From: Nitrosospira sp. NpAV
GTDB lineage: Bacteria > Pseudomonadota > Gammaproteobacteria > Burkholderiales > Nitrosomonadaceae
DNA length: 64,000 nt
Assembly (NCBI RefSeq): GCF_000832065.1
Contig: NZ_JXQM01000007.1
Coordinates: forward strand, 62,001 to 126,000
Reading direction: 5' to 3'
A program made the position numbers and the translations under genes. Position 1 is the stretch's first letter; the number at the start of each line of letters is the position of its first letter. Shown piece after piece: positions 18,378-27,119 of the stretch. Under the pieces are notes generated by a model. That model had not been told where the DNA came from. It saw only the letters and a list, made by a program, of their open reading frames with translations, and searched no databases.

Positions 18378-19049
18378 ATGGCAGAGCATCGTCTCATCCG
18401 CAGCTTTGTCCTTCGCCAGGGGCGTGTTTCGAACGCCCAGCGCCGCGCGCATGAAACCCTGATGCCGAAATATGGCATCCCATTTGCGGATAATCTGCTT
18501 GATCTCGATCGCATTTTTGGCAGGAGCGTGCCAAAATTTCTGGAAATCGGTTTCGGCATGGGCGAGACGACAGCCACTATCGCCAAGGCTCACCCCCAAT
18601 ATGACTATCTCGCCATCGATGTTCATACGCCAGGCGTGGGCAGCCTGCTGAAGCAGATCGATGAGTCTGGATTAGTGAATGTGCGTGTTATCCAGCATGA
18701 CGCAGTGGAAGTCCTGCAACGGATGCTGCCATCCGATTGTCTCGATGGCGTGCATATTTTTTTTCCTGACCCCTGGCCCAAAGCGCGCCACCATAAGCGG
18801 CGGCTGATACAGCCGGAATTCGTCGCGCTTCTGTGCCGGCACCTGAAGCGTGGGGGTTATATCCATGTCGCGACCGATTGGGAGGATTATGCCGGCCAAA
18901 TACTGGAAGCATTATGCGGCGAACCGCAACTTGCCAATACCGCCGTTGACTATGCCTCACGTCCGGCATACCGGCCGTTGACTAAATTTGAGCAGCGCGG
19001 TTTGCGGCTGGGGCATGATGTGCGGGATATGGTGTTCCAAAAGCAATAA
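18378..19049 (+). CDS. trmB: tRNA (guanine-N7-)-methyltransferase
   Basis: SAM-dependent enzyme methylating G46 in the variable loop of tRNAs. 223 residues with the SAM-binding [12 protein letters not shown], the acidic [17 protein letters not shown], the catalytic block [18 protein letters not shown] and the C-terminal [20 protein letters not shown]. It follows thiG by about 45 bases and may be read with it. Length and motifs are normal. Confidence 0.96.
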   Translation: MAEHRLIRSFVLRQGRVSNAQRRAHETLMPKYGIPFADNLLDLDRIFGRSVPKFLEIGFGMGETTATIAKAHPQYDYLAIDVHTPGVGSLLKQIDESGLVNVRVIQHDAVEVLQRMLPSDCLDGVHIFFPDPWPKARHHKRRLIQPEFVALLCRHLKRGGYIHVATDWEDYAGQILEALCGEPQLANTAVDYASRPAYRPLTKFEQRGLRLGHDVRDMVFQKQ

Positions 19050-19086
19050 AAAGCATGTAAAAAAGAGATGAGGGGCAAGTAGCTCC

Positions 19087-20313
19087 TTAGGCTCCTGACT
19101 CCGGCAGGAAGATCTGCAATAAATCGTTCAGAAAGCGCCTGCCGGCAAGAGTGGGCACGATTCGCTGACAATCGCGCGTTATCAGCTGTCGCCGCTCTGC
19201 CTCGTCAAGTTGTGGCTGGATACTGTCAATGGCCAGGCCGGTGCGCTCCTCAAACATTTTCGTCGCAAAACCCCCGGTCAGGCGCAGTGCGTTCATCATG
19301 AATTCGAAGCCCCGGTCATTCTGCCCTACTTCATGCTGTTCCATGACGGGTGAGTCAAAAGCCATCATGTCCGGCGAAGTTTTGGCAAGATAATCTCTGG
19401 GTTGTTTATAGCGCATCTGGCGCATCATTCTATCGGCAAAGCTTATTTTGCTGTGCGCACCCGCACCAATACCCAGATAGTCGCCGAACAGCCAATAATT
19501 CATATTGTGGCGCGATTCGCACCCGGGCTGGGCGAATGCCGAAGTTTCATAATTCAGGTAACCGCTCTGAGCAAGCGTTTGCTCGATCATTACCTGCATT
19601 TCCGCCGCCAAATCGTTATCCGGCAGCGGCGGTGGATAGCGATGAAACAACGTATTGGGCTCCAGCGTAAGATGATAAGCGGAAATATGCGGGACGCCGT
19701 AAGCGGCCGCAGTCTTGATATCGTTTCGGGCCTCCTCCATGGTCTGATGCGGGAGTGCGTACATCAGATCAAGATTCACATTGTCAAAATTCTCCTGGGC
19801 AATTTCGACCGCGCGATGCGCCTGGCTGCCGTCGTGGATTCGTCCCAGCGATTGAAGATGCCTGGGGTTGAAGCTTTGAATGCCGATGGACAGGCGATTG
19901 ATTCCCGCAGCGCGGAAATCGGCAAACTTTTGCACCTCGAACGTTCCGGGATTCGCTTCCAGCGTCACTTCCGCAAAATGTTCCAGCGGCAGCAAGGTCC
20001 TCACCGCGGTAAGAATCGCATCGATGGATCGGGCGCTAAACAGGCTGGGTGTGCCGCCGCCAAAGAATACGCTCGTTATGCTACGCCCCCAGATCTGCGG
20101 TAATGCTGTTTCCAGATCGCGGATCAGCGCGGTTACATACTCAGTCTCCGGCACATTACCATTTTCGCCACGAACCTCATGGGAATTGAAGTCGCAATAG
20201 GGGCACTTTTTCATGCACCACGGAATATGGATATAGAGACTCAGTGGGGGCAGCGATTTCAGTCTCAGAGAGGGGGTGTCCGGCATAGATGCGGGAGGAA
20301 TGATTGCTGTCAT
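19087..20313 (-). CDS. hemW: heme chaperone HemW (radical SAM, HemN-like)
   Basis: Radical-SAM protein of the coproporphyrinogen-oxidase-like family; HemW members bind heme and are considered chaperones rather than oxidases. The 408-residue protein has the cluster motif C-x3-C-x2-C at residues 33-40 in IPWCMKKCPYC, then FFGGGTPSLFSARSI and SIGIQSFNPRHLQSLGR. HemN itself has an extra upstream cysteine (CxxxCxxCxC) that is missing here (Phe follows Asp), which supports HemW. It reads into the convergent trmB and lies downstream of rdgB-rph. Confidence 0.92.
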   Translation of the reverse strand: MTAIIPPASMPDTPSLRLKSLPPLSLYIHIPWCMKKCPYCDFNSHEVRGENGNVPETEYVTALIRDLETALPQIWGRSITSVFFGGGTPSLFSARSIDAILTAVRTLLPLEHFAEVTLEANPGTFEVQKFADFRAAGINRLSIGIQSFNPRHLQSLGRIHDGSQAHRAVEIAQENFDNVNLDLMYALPHQTMEEARNDIKTAAAYGVPHISAYHLTLEPNTLFHRYPPPLPDNDLAAEMQVMIEQTLAQSGYLNYETSAFAQPGCESRHNMNYWLFGDYLGIGAGAHSKISFADRMMRQMRYKQPRDYLAKTSPDMMAFDSPVMEQHEVGQNDRGFEFMMNALRLTGGFATKMFEERTGLAIDSIQPQLDEAERRQLITRDCQRIVPTLAGRRFLNDLLQIFLPESGA

Positions 20314-20355
20314 ATCGATTCAGACAACAAGTTGAAGGGGTGGATCAGCTGCGAT

Positions 20356-20967
20356 TCAAAATGTTTCTTCCCTGATGCGCTCAACCAGTCGCGTCAGCGC
20401 TTTGCCGCGATGGCTGATTCGATTTTTTTGCTCCATCGGAAGTTGCGCTCCGGTTTTACCCAAATCCGGGAGAAAGAAATAGGGATCGTAACCGAACCCT
20501 TCTTCACCGCGAGGTTCCAGTGTGATCTCGCCATGCCAGGCGCCGTCGGCAATGATGGGTTGCGGATCATCGGCGTGGCGTACCAGCACCATGACGCAGT
20601 AATAGTGTGCCCCGCGATCCGCTTGATTTCTTAACACATCCACCAGCTTCTGATTATTCCGCTCATCCGATTTGGGTTCTCCCGCATAGCGCGCGGAATA
20701 AACGCCCGGCCCACCGTTCAAGGCATTCACGCAAATGCCGGAATCATCCGCCAGCGCCGGCAATCCGGACGACTTACTGGCATGGCGCGCCTTGGCGAGC
20801 GCATTTTCAACGAAGGTGCAATGAGGCTCTTCGATTTCCGTAATATTGAAAGCGGACTGCGGCAATACCTCAATTCCCAGGGGTTCGAGCAAGTGGCGGA
20901 TTTCCCGAAGTTTGCCGGCATTGCCGCTGGCAATCACGAGTTTTTGCATTTTCGGGACTCCGCTCAT
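20356..20967 (-). CDS. rdgB: dITP/XTP pyrophosphatase
   Basis: House-cleaning enzyme that hydrolyses dITP, ITP and XTP to prevent their incorporation into nucleic acids. 203 residues with the start [44 protein letters not shown] in the middle and [20 protein letters not shown] near the end, all diagnostic for HAM1/RdgB. Its start overlaps the end of rph by four bases, so translation is probably coupled. The order rph-rdgB-hemW is a common one in proteobacteria. Confidence 0.96.
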   Translation of the reverse strand: MSGVPKMQKLVIASGNAGKLREIRHLLEPLGIEVLPQSAFNITEIEEPHCTFVENALAKARHASKSSGLPALADDSGICVNALNGGPGVYSARYAGEPKSDERNNQKLVDVLRNQADRGAHYYCVMVLVRHADDPQPIIADGAWHGEITLEPRGEEGFGYDPYFFLPDLGKTGAQLPMEQKNRISHRGKALTRLVERIREETF

Positions 20968-21683
20968 TTTGTTGCCAGCGCCGCTTTCTGAATCTCGATC
21001 AGATCCTGTATTCCGTGCTGTGCCAAGTCCAGCATGGTGTTCAGGTCTTGCCGGCTGAACGAGATCCCTTCAGCGGTGCCCTGCACCTCCACCAGGCCGA
21101 AATCGCCGGTCATCACGACATTCATGTCGGTATCGCAGCAGGAGTCTTCCAGATAATCCAGATCAAGCACGGGTACACCCTCATAGATACCGACCGAGAT
21201 GGCGGCGACATGCGTCAGTATCGGCGTGGTTTGTATCAATTGCCGCTGCAGCAGCTTTTCGACAGCGTCATGCAACGCTACAAACGCCCCGGTAATGCTG
21301 GCGGTACGGGTGCCGCCATCGGCCTGGATGACATCGCAGTCGATCTGGATAGTTCGCTCGCCAAGCTTGGTCAGGTCCACGACCGAACGCAGTGCGCGCC
21401 CGATCAGGCGCTGGATTTCCATGGTGCGGCCGGATTGCTTGCCCTTGGTTGCTTCGCGCTGCATCCGCTCATTCGTGGAGCGCGGCAGCATGCCATATTC
21501 CGCAGTGAGCCAGCCCTGACCTTTACCCCTGAGAAAGGGGGGGACTTTTTCGTCCAGGCTGGCGGTGCACAATACCTTGGTGTCACCGCACGCGATCAGC
21601 ACCGCACCTTCGGCGTGCCGGGTGTAATGCCGGGTGATTTCAACAGAGCGGAGTTGAGCTGGGGTGCGATTGCTGGGACGCAT
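20964..21683 (-). CDS. rph: ribonuclease PH
   Basis: Phosphate-dependent 3' exoribonuclease that trims tRNA precursors. 239 residues with [39 protein letters not shown], the conserved [22 protein letters not shown] and [16 protein letters not shown]. Family length and motif order are normal. It heads the rph-rdgB-hemW cluster and is divergent from yicC; in many bacteria rph and yicC lie next to each other in this way. Confidence 0.97.
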   Translation of the reverse strand: MRPSNRTPAQLRSVEITRHYTRHAEGAVLIACGDTKVLCTASLDEKVPPFLRGKGQGWLTAEYGMLPRSTNERMQREATKGKQSGRTMEIQRLIGRALRSVVDLTKLGERTIQIDCDVIQADGGTRTASITGAFVALHDAVEKLLQRQLIQTTPILTHVAAISVGIYEGVPVLDLDYLEDSCCDTDMNVVMTGDFGLVEVQGTAEGISFSRQDLNTMLDLAQHGIQDLIEIQKAALATK

Positions 21684-21997
21684 GGTTATGGTAAATCCTT
21701 AGAAGATAATGGCATCGGCGGAGCTTGCGCCGATGGCGCATGGTGCAATCCTAAATCGGTAATAGATCAGTATTATGATTAATAATAATATTCTGTATTA
21801 CCTGCGCTCACTTTTCAGGCGAGGCTGCTATGGGGTAAATGGCGCAATTCTTGCGGCACACATGGTTGCGTTCCGGATTAACGCCGACAAGCCGCTAGGC
21901 GCGAGTGCGTTGTGGCATAATCCGCGATAATGGCGTGTGGTAATGCGCCACATTGGTTATTTTAACTTATTAAGGACTTGCCGGTGGTTAAGTTAGC
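21684..21997. other. divergent intergenic region rph-yicC
   Basis: About 314 bases between two divergently read genes, presumably carrying both promoters. A CATAAT at 21916-21921 could be a -10 element for yicC. I see no coding frame or RNA gene in it. Confidence 0.5.
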
Positions 21998-22864
21998 ATG
22001 ATCTACAGTATGACCGGCTATGCGGCAGTTGCAAAGGAGGTGCCGCATGGCTCACTGAATCTGGAGCTGCGCTCCGTCAACAATCGTTATCTTGACATTC
22101 AGTTCCGCCTGCCTGATGAACTCCGTTTGCTTGAGGCCAGGATGCGTGAGTTTTTGACGGCCAGATTGAACCGGGGAAAAATCGAATGCCGTTTGAGTTT
22201 TTCTCGGCTCGCGAGTGCCGAAGATCCGCAGCAAATCAATACCGACTTGCTACAAAAACTGCTTGAATTGGACCGCATCGTCAGAGGGGTCCTGCCGGGT
22301 GCGCGAGGCCTCGAAGTGGCCGACATCCTTCGCTGGCCGGGAATACTGGGGGCCGATTCCCCACCTGCGGAAAGCTTAGGCGAGTCATGCATGGAATTGC
22401 TAAGCATTGCCCTGGATGAGTTTGCCGCGGCACGCGCCCGCGAAGGTGAGAAACTTCAAACCATCCTGCTTGAGCGTCTCGGCAAGATGCGTCGTCTGGT
22501 GGCGGAAGTATCGCCGCGTATCCCTGCGTTGCTTGTGGCATTCCGGGAGAAGATCAGATCCCGGCTGAGCGAGGCGATGATAAATCAGGACGATGATCGC
22601 ATCCGTCAGGAATTATTGCTATTTACCAGCAAAATCGATGTAGACGAAGAATTATCCCGCCTGCAGGCTCACCTAGATGAAGTTGAACGGGTCTTGTCCA
22701 GCGGGAGCGCGATCGGCAAACGCCTGGATTTTTTGATGCAGGAACTCAATCGCGAAGCCAACACGATAGGCTCAAAATCGGTGGATGTGGAAGTGTCGAA
22801 GATTTCCCTGGAGCTCAAAGTACTGATCGAGCAGATGCGGGAACAGGTACAGAATATTGAATGA
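21998..22864 (+). CDS. yicC: YicC family endoribonuclease
   Basis: Member of the YicC/YloC family, shown in Escherichia coli to be an endoribonuclease acting on small RNA. 288 residues with the typical start MIYSMTGYAAVAKEV, NLELRSVNNRYLDIQFRLPDELRLLE, and the strongly conserved C-terminus: HLDEVERVLSSGSAIGKRLDF followed by MQELNREANTIGSKS. gmk usually follows yicC directly; here gmk is 8.4 kb further on, separated by the accessory island. An intrinsic terminator follows about 40 bases after the stop codon. Confidence 0.95.
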   Translation: MIYSMTGYAAVAKEVPHGSLNLELRSVNNRYLDIQFRLPDELRLLEARMREFLTARLNRGKIECRLSFSRLASAEDPQQINTDLLQKLLELDRIVRGVLPGARGLEVADILRWPGILGADSPPAESLGESCMELLSIALDEFAAARAREGEKLQTILLERLGKMRRLVAEVSPRIPALLVAFREKIRSRLSEAMINQDDDRIRQELLLFTSKIDVDEELSRLQAHLDEVERVLSSGSAIGKRLDFLMQELNREANTIGSKSVDVEVSKISLELKVLIEQMREQVQNIE

Positions 22865-22960
22865 CCTTTCATAAAGAATCAGGCTATCTCAGTATTTTAT
22901 AAAAGCCGCTAACCATGCGGCTTTTTCATTTCATCCCATTGCAATACGTCTCAAGAAAGC
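22841..22960 (+). repeat. terminator-containing repeat, copy 1 (yicC 3' end)
   Basis: Begins in the last codons of yicC at GAACAGGTACAGA, continues through TTCATAAAGAATCAGG, the AGCCGC hairpin and CATTTCATCCCATTGCAAT. Copy 2 (30168-30262) shares the CAGGTACAGA start, the TCATAAAGAATCAGG core and the identical hairpin. Copy 3 (24212-24330) is more diverged. Because it contains the yicC coding end, this is likely the parent copy. Confidence 0.8.
22904..22927 (+). terminator. intrinsic terminator after yicC
   Basis: Six-pair stem AGCCGC/GCGGCT with a seven-base loop (22904-22922) followed by five T residues. The same hairpin recurs at 30215-30238 within repeat copy 2. Confidence 0.85.
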
Positions 22961-22981
22961 GCAATTTTATCGGGTACACCT

Positions 22982-23401
22982 ATGGGTATCGTCAACTCAG
23001 GCTGCGGGTTTTCAGGATTATTGCCTTTTACAAACCTTTATTTTTTTAGCGGTTATCAAGAACTTCGTCAAAGCCCCATTCATTTTGTAGATGACAAATC
23101 AATTCTTTCGCTTTTCAAACTCACCTTTGTTGCCTCCCATAATCAAAAATATTCAGCAAATGGCGGGTGTGAAATAGTAGGCTATGCGCATCCTGGCGTG
23201 CCGTGCAAAGCTGACAGCCTGATAGTCGAGTTGGCTGCTCAAATCCTTGCCACGCTTCGTACCGAGGAATGGGGTAACAGTGCGACATTGCTTATCCGTT
23301 CTGAGTCTGTATTGGGTAAACTGGGTATGAGCCCTGCCGGCCGGTCTAAGGTTTCCATATTTAAGAAGCAGGGACCAAATCCTTATGCTGAGTTTGGGTA
23401 G
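22982..23401 (+). CDS. hypothetical protein, C-terminus like phage terminase small subunit
   Basis: 139 residues. I do not recognise the N-terminal half, which is rich in aromatic residues. The C-terminal 45 residues (VLGKLGMSPAGRSKV, then a charged spacer and NPYAEFG) resemble the end of P27-type phage terminase small subunits, which typically finish with a GLTP/SRSRV motif and NPFAEF. It is shorter than intact P27 proteins and no other packaging gene is near, so this is probably a remnant fused to unrelated upstream sequence. It is the first gene of the island after repeat copy 1. Confidence 0.4.
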   Translation: MGIVNSGCGFSGLLPFTNLYFFSGYQELRQSPIHFVDDKSILSLFKLTFVASHNQKYSANGGCEIVGYAHPGVPCKADSLIVELAAQILATLRTEEWGNSATLLIRSESVLGKLGMSPAGRSKVSIFKKQGPNPYAEFG

Positions 23402-23446
23402 TCAATAATCGTCGGCAATAAGCTCAGGATTGTTTAGAATTCTTTA

Positions 23447-24027
23447 TTGCTGGTCTATATAAATCCAACTTGTTGCGCAAAAGTGAAGCCCATTTTGAAA
23501 AGCCGAGCCAAGAAACTATGCTATCTGTGTGGCTCTAATGCTACTACCAGGGATCATGTGCCTCCCGTTGGACTTTTCCCTGCACCTCGACGTAAAAATC
23601 TCATTACAGTACCAGCCTGCAAGCCATGCAACGAGAAGAACTCTCTTCACGATGAGATTTCCGACTTGTAGTTGCCATGGGTAGCGAGAGCAGCTCAGCG
23701 TCACTTTCATTGTTGCATCAGCGCATCTTGCCGCGCATGCATAGAAGGCCTGCACTGGTAGCTGATCTGATGAAACGCCTGTGCTGGACAGAGATTAAAA
23801 GTAAAGAGAGAATACATCTCGGACGTGCACATGCCTTTTCTCCTGATACTAATCGTATTCAAATAGTTATCGAAAAAATTATTAGAGGATTGTATTATCA
23901 TCACACCCAGCGAATATTACCTCTTCATTATTTTATAGAAGAGTATTCGCGAAATCTGGATCTTCCAGAAGAGTTTTTAAGAATGATGGCCAGTCTTTCT
24001 CGGCATGATATTGGAGATGAGGGTTAG
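23447..24027 (+). pseudogene. HNH endonuclease-family gene with a frameshift
   Basis: Two adjacent frames together make one protein. The first (23447-23671) has a CYLCG knuckle, DHVPPVGLFPAP, ITVPACKPCN and ends at a TAG after HDEISDL. The second frame, entered just before that stop, reads RLVVAMGSESSSASLSLLHQ and continues to 24027 with RGLYYHH and a C-terminal helix. Gain of one base near 23660 would restore FRLVVAMG after the HNH core. This matches the layout of stand-alone HNH proteins with a CxxCG-DHVPPK-CxxCN core and a helical tail. The start is unclear (TTG at 23447 or a later GTG). Confidence 0.6.
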
Positions 24028-24570
24028 TATTTAGCTATATCTCATAGACGACCAAGCTACTGGAAATAGTTTTTGGTTCTTAATGTTTTATGAGCGTACT
24101 TTATTTTTAAGTCGCACTGCCCCTCATGACGGGTACCTTTGAGTGTACATACAGGTAAGATTGAATAAGATAGACTTTTTATCCATGCGAATATAATGGG
24201 GCTACTTCTTATTCAGGTACATTTCAAAGAATCAGGTAGTCTCATAATTTCCGTAACTTCCTAAAAAGCTGTTGCCCACTCAGCTTTTATCATTTCACCC
24301 CATTGCAATTCATCTCAGGAAGCTCACAACTCTTGTGTACCCAGTCGTGTACACAAGGGACTTCATCTCCAAAATTTTGAGGTACATATACACCGAATGC
24401 GGCAATGCCAGAATGAGGCTTTTGCCCTAAAAGAATAATGGGCAAACGAACAAGTAGAGCACGCTCTTTGAGAATAGGCGTGGAAGCTACTATTTAGCTA
24501 AAGAACTAGAGGATTTTCTGATGAATTTCAGCTGCAAACCCCAATGGAGAAGCGGGAAGTTTCTATAAAT
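24028..24570. other. 543-base non-coding stretch in the island
   Basis: A/T-rich. It holds repeat copy 3 (24212-24330) and otherwise no frame that looks coding on either strand. Probably decayed sequence between the HNH pseudogene and the 3' end of the Mur-ligase-like gene. Confidence 0.5.
24212..24330 (+). repeat. terminator-containing repeat, copy 3 (diverged)
   Basis: Shares with copy 1 the words CAGGTAC, AAAGAATCAGG, a central hairpin (here AAAGCTG/CAGCTTT at about 24264-24287) and ATTTCACCCCATTGCAATTCATCTCA. The hairpin sequence has changed but pairing is kept. Confidence 0.6.
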
Positions 24571-25812
24571 TTAGTAGCAATTGTCGCATCTAAAACATTC
24601 TTTCTTTATGCGGCAACTGGTACTCCAGCAAGCAACTTTTTTTTCGTAATCCATGGCGACTCGCTCCAGATGGTCGGTATATGCGGATCCTTTTAAAAGT
24701 ATTACTTCCCCCGGGATCATGGTTTCACGGATGAAATCCCGCAACTCAACGATGTTTGATATGAACTTGGCTCGCCCTGACAACACATCTTCCTCGTCCG
24801 GCCTTGCGTGAGAAGCCTTTTCCCCGAAGAAAATTACCCTGTCAGCCAACTTTCGGGCAAGCTCATAGGCTAGTTTATAGTGGGTGTGAATACCCTTCTT
24901 GGATTTATCCGACACGGTCCCAAGCACTATTGTTCTTCGTGGCGCCTGTGGAAAGTTACTTATCGTTTGTAAAGCCAGATGCAGGGTCCCAAATGGCGCT
25001 TTCGCCGTGTCGCAGATAAAAATGGGAGCATTCGGACTGGAATGCAAAGAGCAGCGTCCTAGTGTCTGAGTAAATGTTTTACTGCGCTCGGCCAATGAAG
25101 ATAGCGAAATGCCAAGTTGATGTGCGCAAGAAATGGCGCCCAACAATGGAGTCATAAAATGTAGCCCCAGTAATCCGACATCAAATTGGACAGATTCTTT
25201 CTTGTGACGACACGTGAATCGCAAATGTCCATCAGCTGAAATGCTTAGGTCTGTGGCACAATAATCCGCCTCTTCTGATTTACCATATGTAAATACTTTT
25301 GCTGCGGTTCTTGCACGCATATCAAGGACTCGGGGATCATCTGCATTCAAAAATACCACTCCACTCGGAAGAATATTTGATGCAAGACAACCTTTTTCTT
25401 GTGCAATATCGCCGATGCCATCAAAGTTTGTAATGTGTTCTTCTGCAATCACCGTTATTATTCCAAATTCCGGCTGCACGAATTTACAAGCCGCATCTAT
25501 CGCACCTCGCCTGTCTCCGCTGATTTCGAAGACCGCATATTTGATGTTTCTAGTAAGCTTTCGAATACCTCCCTGGATTGAGGGAAGAGCATTATCGAAA
25601 GCAGATAGAGCGCATCTGTCATTTTCACTCAGCAGGTGATGAATAAAACGTGCAGTAGTAGTCTTGCCGCCACTACCGGTTATCCCTATGAATTTCGTGG
25701 AGCCCATTCTGGAGCGCTTGCGGAGAAGGAATTTTTCCATTTCTTCGCTGGATGGGCGCCTCCTTGACTTCAGGAATGTCTTAAGCTTTAGCCACTGGTA
25801 ATCCAGAGCCAT
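24571..25812 (-). CDS. Mur-ligase-like ATP-dependent amide ligase with cysteine-rich tail
   Basis: 413 residues with the Mur ligase three-domain plan, closest in pattern to MurF. The ATP loop is GITGSGGKTTTARF (43-56), NADDP is at 156-160, the central-domain LGLHFMTPLLGAISCAHQLG replaces the usual HNxxNxxAAxA pattern but keeps the histidine, and LLKGS lies in the C-terminal domain. It lacks the UDP-binding N-terminal domain expected of peptidoglycan ligases: only about 40 residues precede the ATP loop. The last 20 residues carry five cysteines (Cys395, Cys400, Cys406, Cys409, Cys412). The start has AAGGA nine bases upstream and overlaps the small CCxxC ORF. The family joins a carboxylate to an amine through an acyl phosphate; the substrate here is unknown. 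Confidence 0.8.
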   Translation of the reverse strand: MALDYQWLKLKTFLKSRRRPSSEEMEKFLLRKRSRMGSTKFIGITGSGGKTTTARFIHHLLSENDRCALSAFDNALPSIQGGIRKLTRNIKYAVFEISGDRRGAIDAACKFVQPEFGIITVIAEEHITNFDGIGDIAQEKGCLASNILPSGVVFLNADDPRVLDMRARTAAKVFTYGKSEEADYCATDLSISADGHLRFTCRHKKESVQFDVGLLGLHFMTPLLGAISCAHQLGISLSSLAERSKTFTQTLGRCSLHSSPNAPIFICDTAKAPFGTLHLALQTISNFPQAPRRTIVLGTVSDKSKKGIHTHYKLAYELARKLADRVIFFGEKASHARPDEEDVLSGRAKFISNIVELRDFIRETMIPGEVILLKGSAYTDHLERVAMDYEKKVACWSTSCRIKKECFRCDNCY

Positions 25813-25940
25813 GCCAATTTATCCTTGAGATTGGAAGTAAATTTGTTATCATCTTCTATATGCATGATGCATGCCGGGCAGCAATCTTCCTGACTCCATA
25901 GGCGAGCGTTCTGCGCCATGCACTCGCGATTTGAAAACAT
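25788..25940 (-). CDS. small CCxxC protein preceding the Mur-ligase-like gene
   Basis: A 50-residue frame in the 200-base gap between the PP-loop gene and the Mur-ligase-like gene. It starts with MFSNREC, contains DCCPACIMH and ends with LAWLWITSG, overlapping the ligase start by 25 bases. AAAGG lies just before the ATG, at short spacing. It has four cysteines, a net acidic middle and a tryptophan-rich C-terminus ending Ser-Gly. I recognise no family. It could be a small metal-binding partner, a carrier or substrate peptide for the ligase, or a chance frame. The overlap with a well-supported gene on the same strand and the residue composition favour a real gene, but only moderately. Confidence 0.4.
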   Translation of the reverse strand: MFSNRECMAQNARLWSQEDCCPACIMHIEDDNKFTSNLKDKLAWLWITSG

Positions 25941-26012
25941 GCCTTTCCGGTCGCAATAGTGGCGGCGTCCCTGATGAACCGAAACATGCCAGAGTTTTCA
26001 AGCACATGTGCC

Positions 26013-27119
26013 TCAAGGCCGGGCACTTTCAATGCTTTCCTCCGACCGTTTAATTAGCTTCCCCAGCGCCTTATCGATGGGTGGATCGAGATGTCCTATC
26101 AGTTCCCTTCTGAAATTAAGTGGCAGGTTATTTGTTAGTGGCGGCAAGGCCTCGATGGCTTGAATCAGAGGTATATCTTCGGGCAGGGTGCGGATCTGCA
26201 AATCCGGCGCATGCCAGCGCAAGGTCATGCGCAATAATACGCACTTATGGCAATAGCCACAGTTTCCGCGCGATGACGGATTTTCCCAGCATACGCGTAA
26301 GTGGTCCTTCATCAATGATCTTGCAACTGGGTGATTGATCAATCGCTTCAATTTTTCCGATCGGGAAACTTCATGGCCTATGCTTTTCACCGAAAGACGA
26401 CTTGAGGACCAATAAGAATCGAGATCGGGATGCGAGCCCCAGGGACCTAGGTGATCCTGATCATAGCTGGAAGAAATAAGCAGGGTACCAATATGCTTCT
26501 GCAGCAGATGCCCCAAAAATGCGACTGCGGCGCCATGAGAAGCCTCCCAGGATATTCTCCGAAAGAGACGATGCCCTTTGAGATCCGTCTCGATCATCGT
26601 CCAATTTTTTTCCGTTGCCTCAGCTACTGCAGCTAGCGAATTGCACATTGGGATGAGAATATCTCTTCGTTCCAATGGGATATCAAATCCGGAACCCAGA
26701 ATTAGAAGGTCGGGGCCCGGATCAGCAAAAAAACAGGAGTAAAACGAATCCACTCCCAGGCTGAATGCTAGTCCCACCCCTTGGCTCGGCTTGCCAGGAG
26801 CACCCGGTGTAAAGTCGGGGTGGATCAACCCCCAATCCCACCACTCATCTACCAGATCAAGTATGCGTTTTGTATTTTCCAGCCACTTCGGATCACATGA
26901 CTTTCCGGCAAGACGTCTTCCCATCGCCAGGGCAGGCAGTAGAAATGCAGTGCCCAAAGCCTCGGGAGAGAGAACAAGCTCTGAGTGTTCACTTCGAACG
27001 TGCAGGAATTTACCATCGATCCTCGTGCATAAATCATTGCCGTGCTCAACAAGCGACGGGATATGTACGGGAATATCGAGAAAACGAGCTATCCGATCAC
27101 GTATTTTGGGTTTCGCCAT
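26013..27119 (-). CDS. QueC-like PP-loop protein
   Basis: 368 residues. The N-terminal part is unassigned; a PP-loop ATP-pyrophosphatase core starts with GLAFSLGVDSFYS (117-128), where SLGVDS takes the place of the usual SGGxDS. Near the C-terminus is CWENPSSRGNCGYCHKC (277-293), a C-x9-C-x2-C-x2-C set that matches the zinc site of QueC (7-cyano-7-deazaguanine synthase), followed by LLRM as in QueC's CxLR. The intervening PWGSHPDLDSYWSS block is typical of an uncharacterised branch often met in polysaccharide clusters. It overlaps the pyruvyl transferase end by 23 bases, so the two are coupled. The reaction is unknown; ATP-driven amidation or adenylation is the family expectation. Confidence 0.7.
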   Translation of the reverse strand: MAKPKIRDRIARFLDIPVHIPSLVEHGNDLCTRIDGKFLHVRSEHSELVLSPEALGTAFLLPALAMGRRLAGKSCDPKWLENTKRILDLVDEWWDWGLIHPDFTPGAPGKPSQGVGLAFSLGVDSFYSCFFADPGPDLLILGSGFDIPLERRDILIPMCNSLAAVAEATEKNWTMIETDLKGHRLFRRISWEASHGAAVAFLGHLLQKHIGTLLISSSYDQDHLGPWGSHPDLDSYWSSSRLSVKSIGHEVSRSEKLKRLINHPVARSLMKDHLRVCWENPSSRGNCGYCHKCVLLRMTLRWHAPDLQIRTLPEDIPLIQAIEALPPLTNNLPLNFRRELIGHLDPPIDKALGKLIKRSEESIESARP

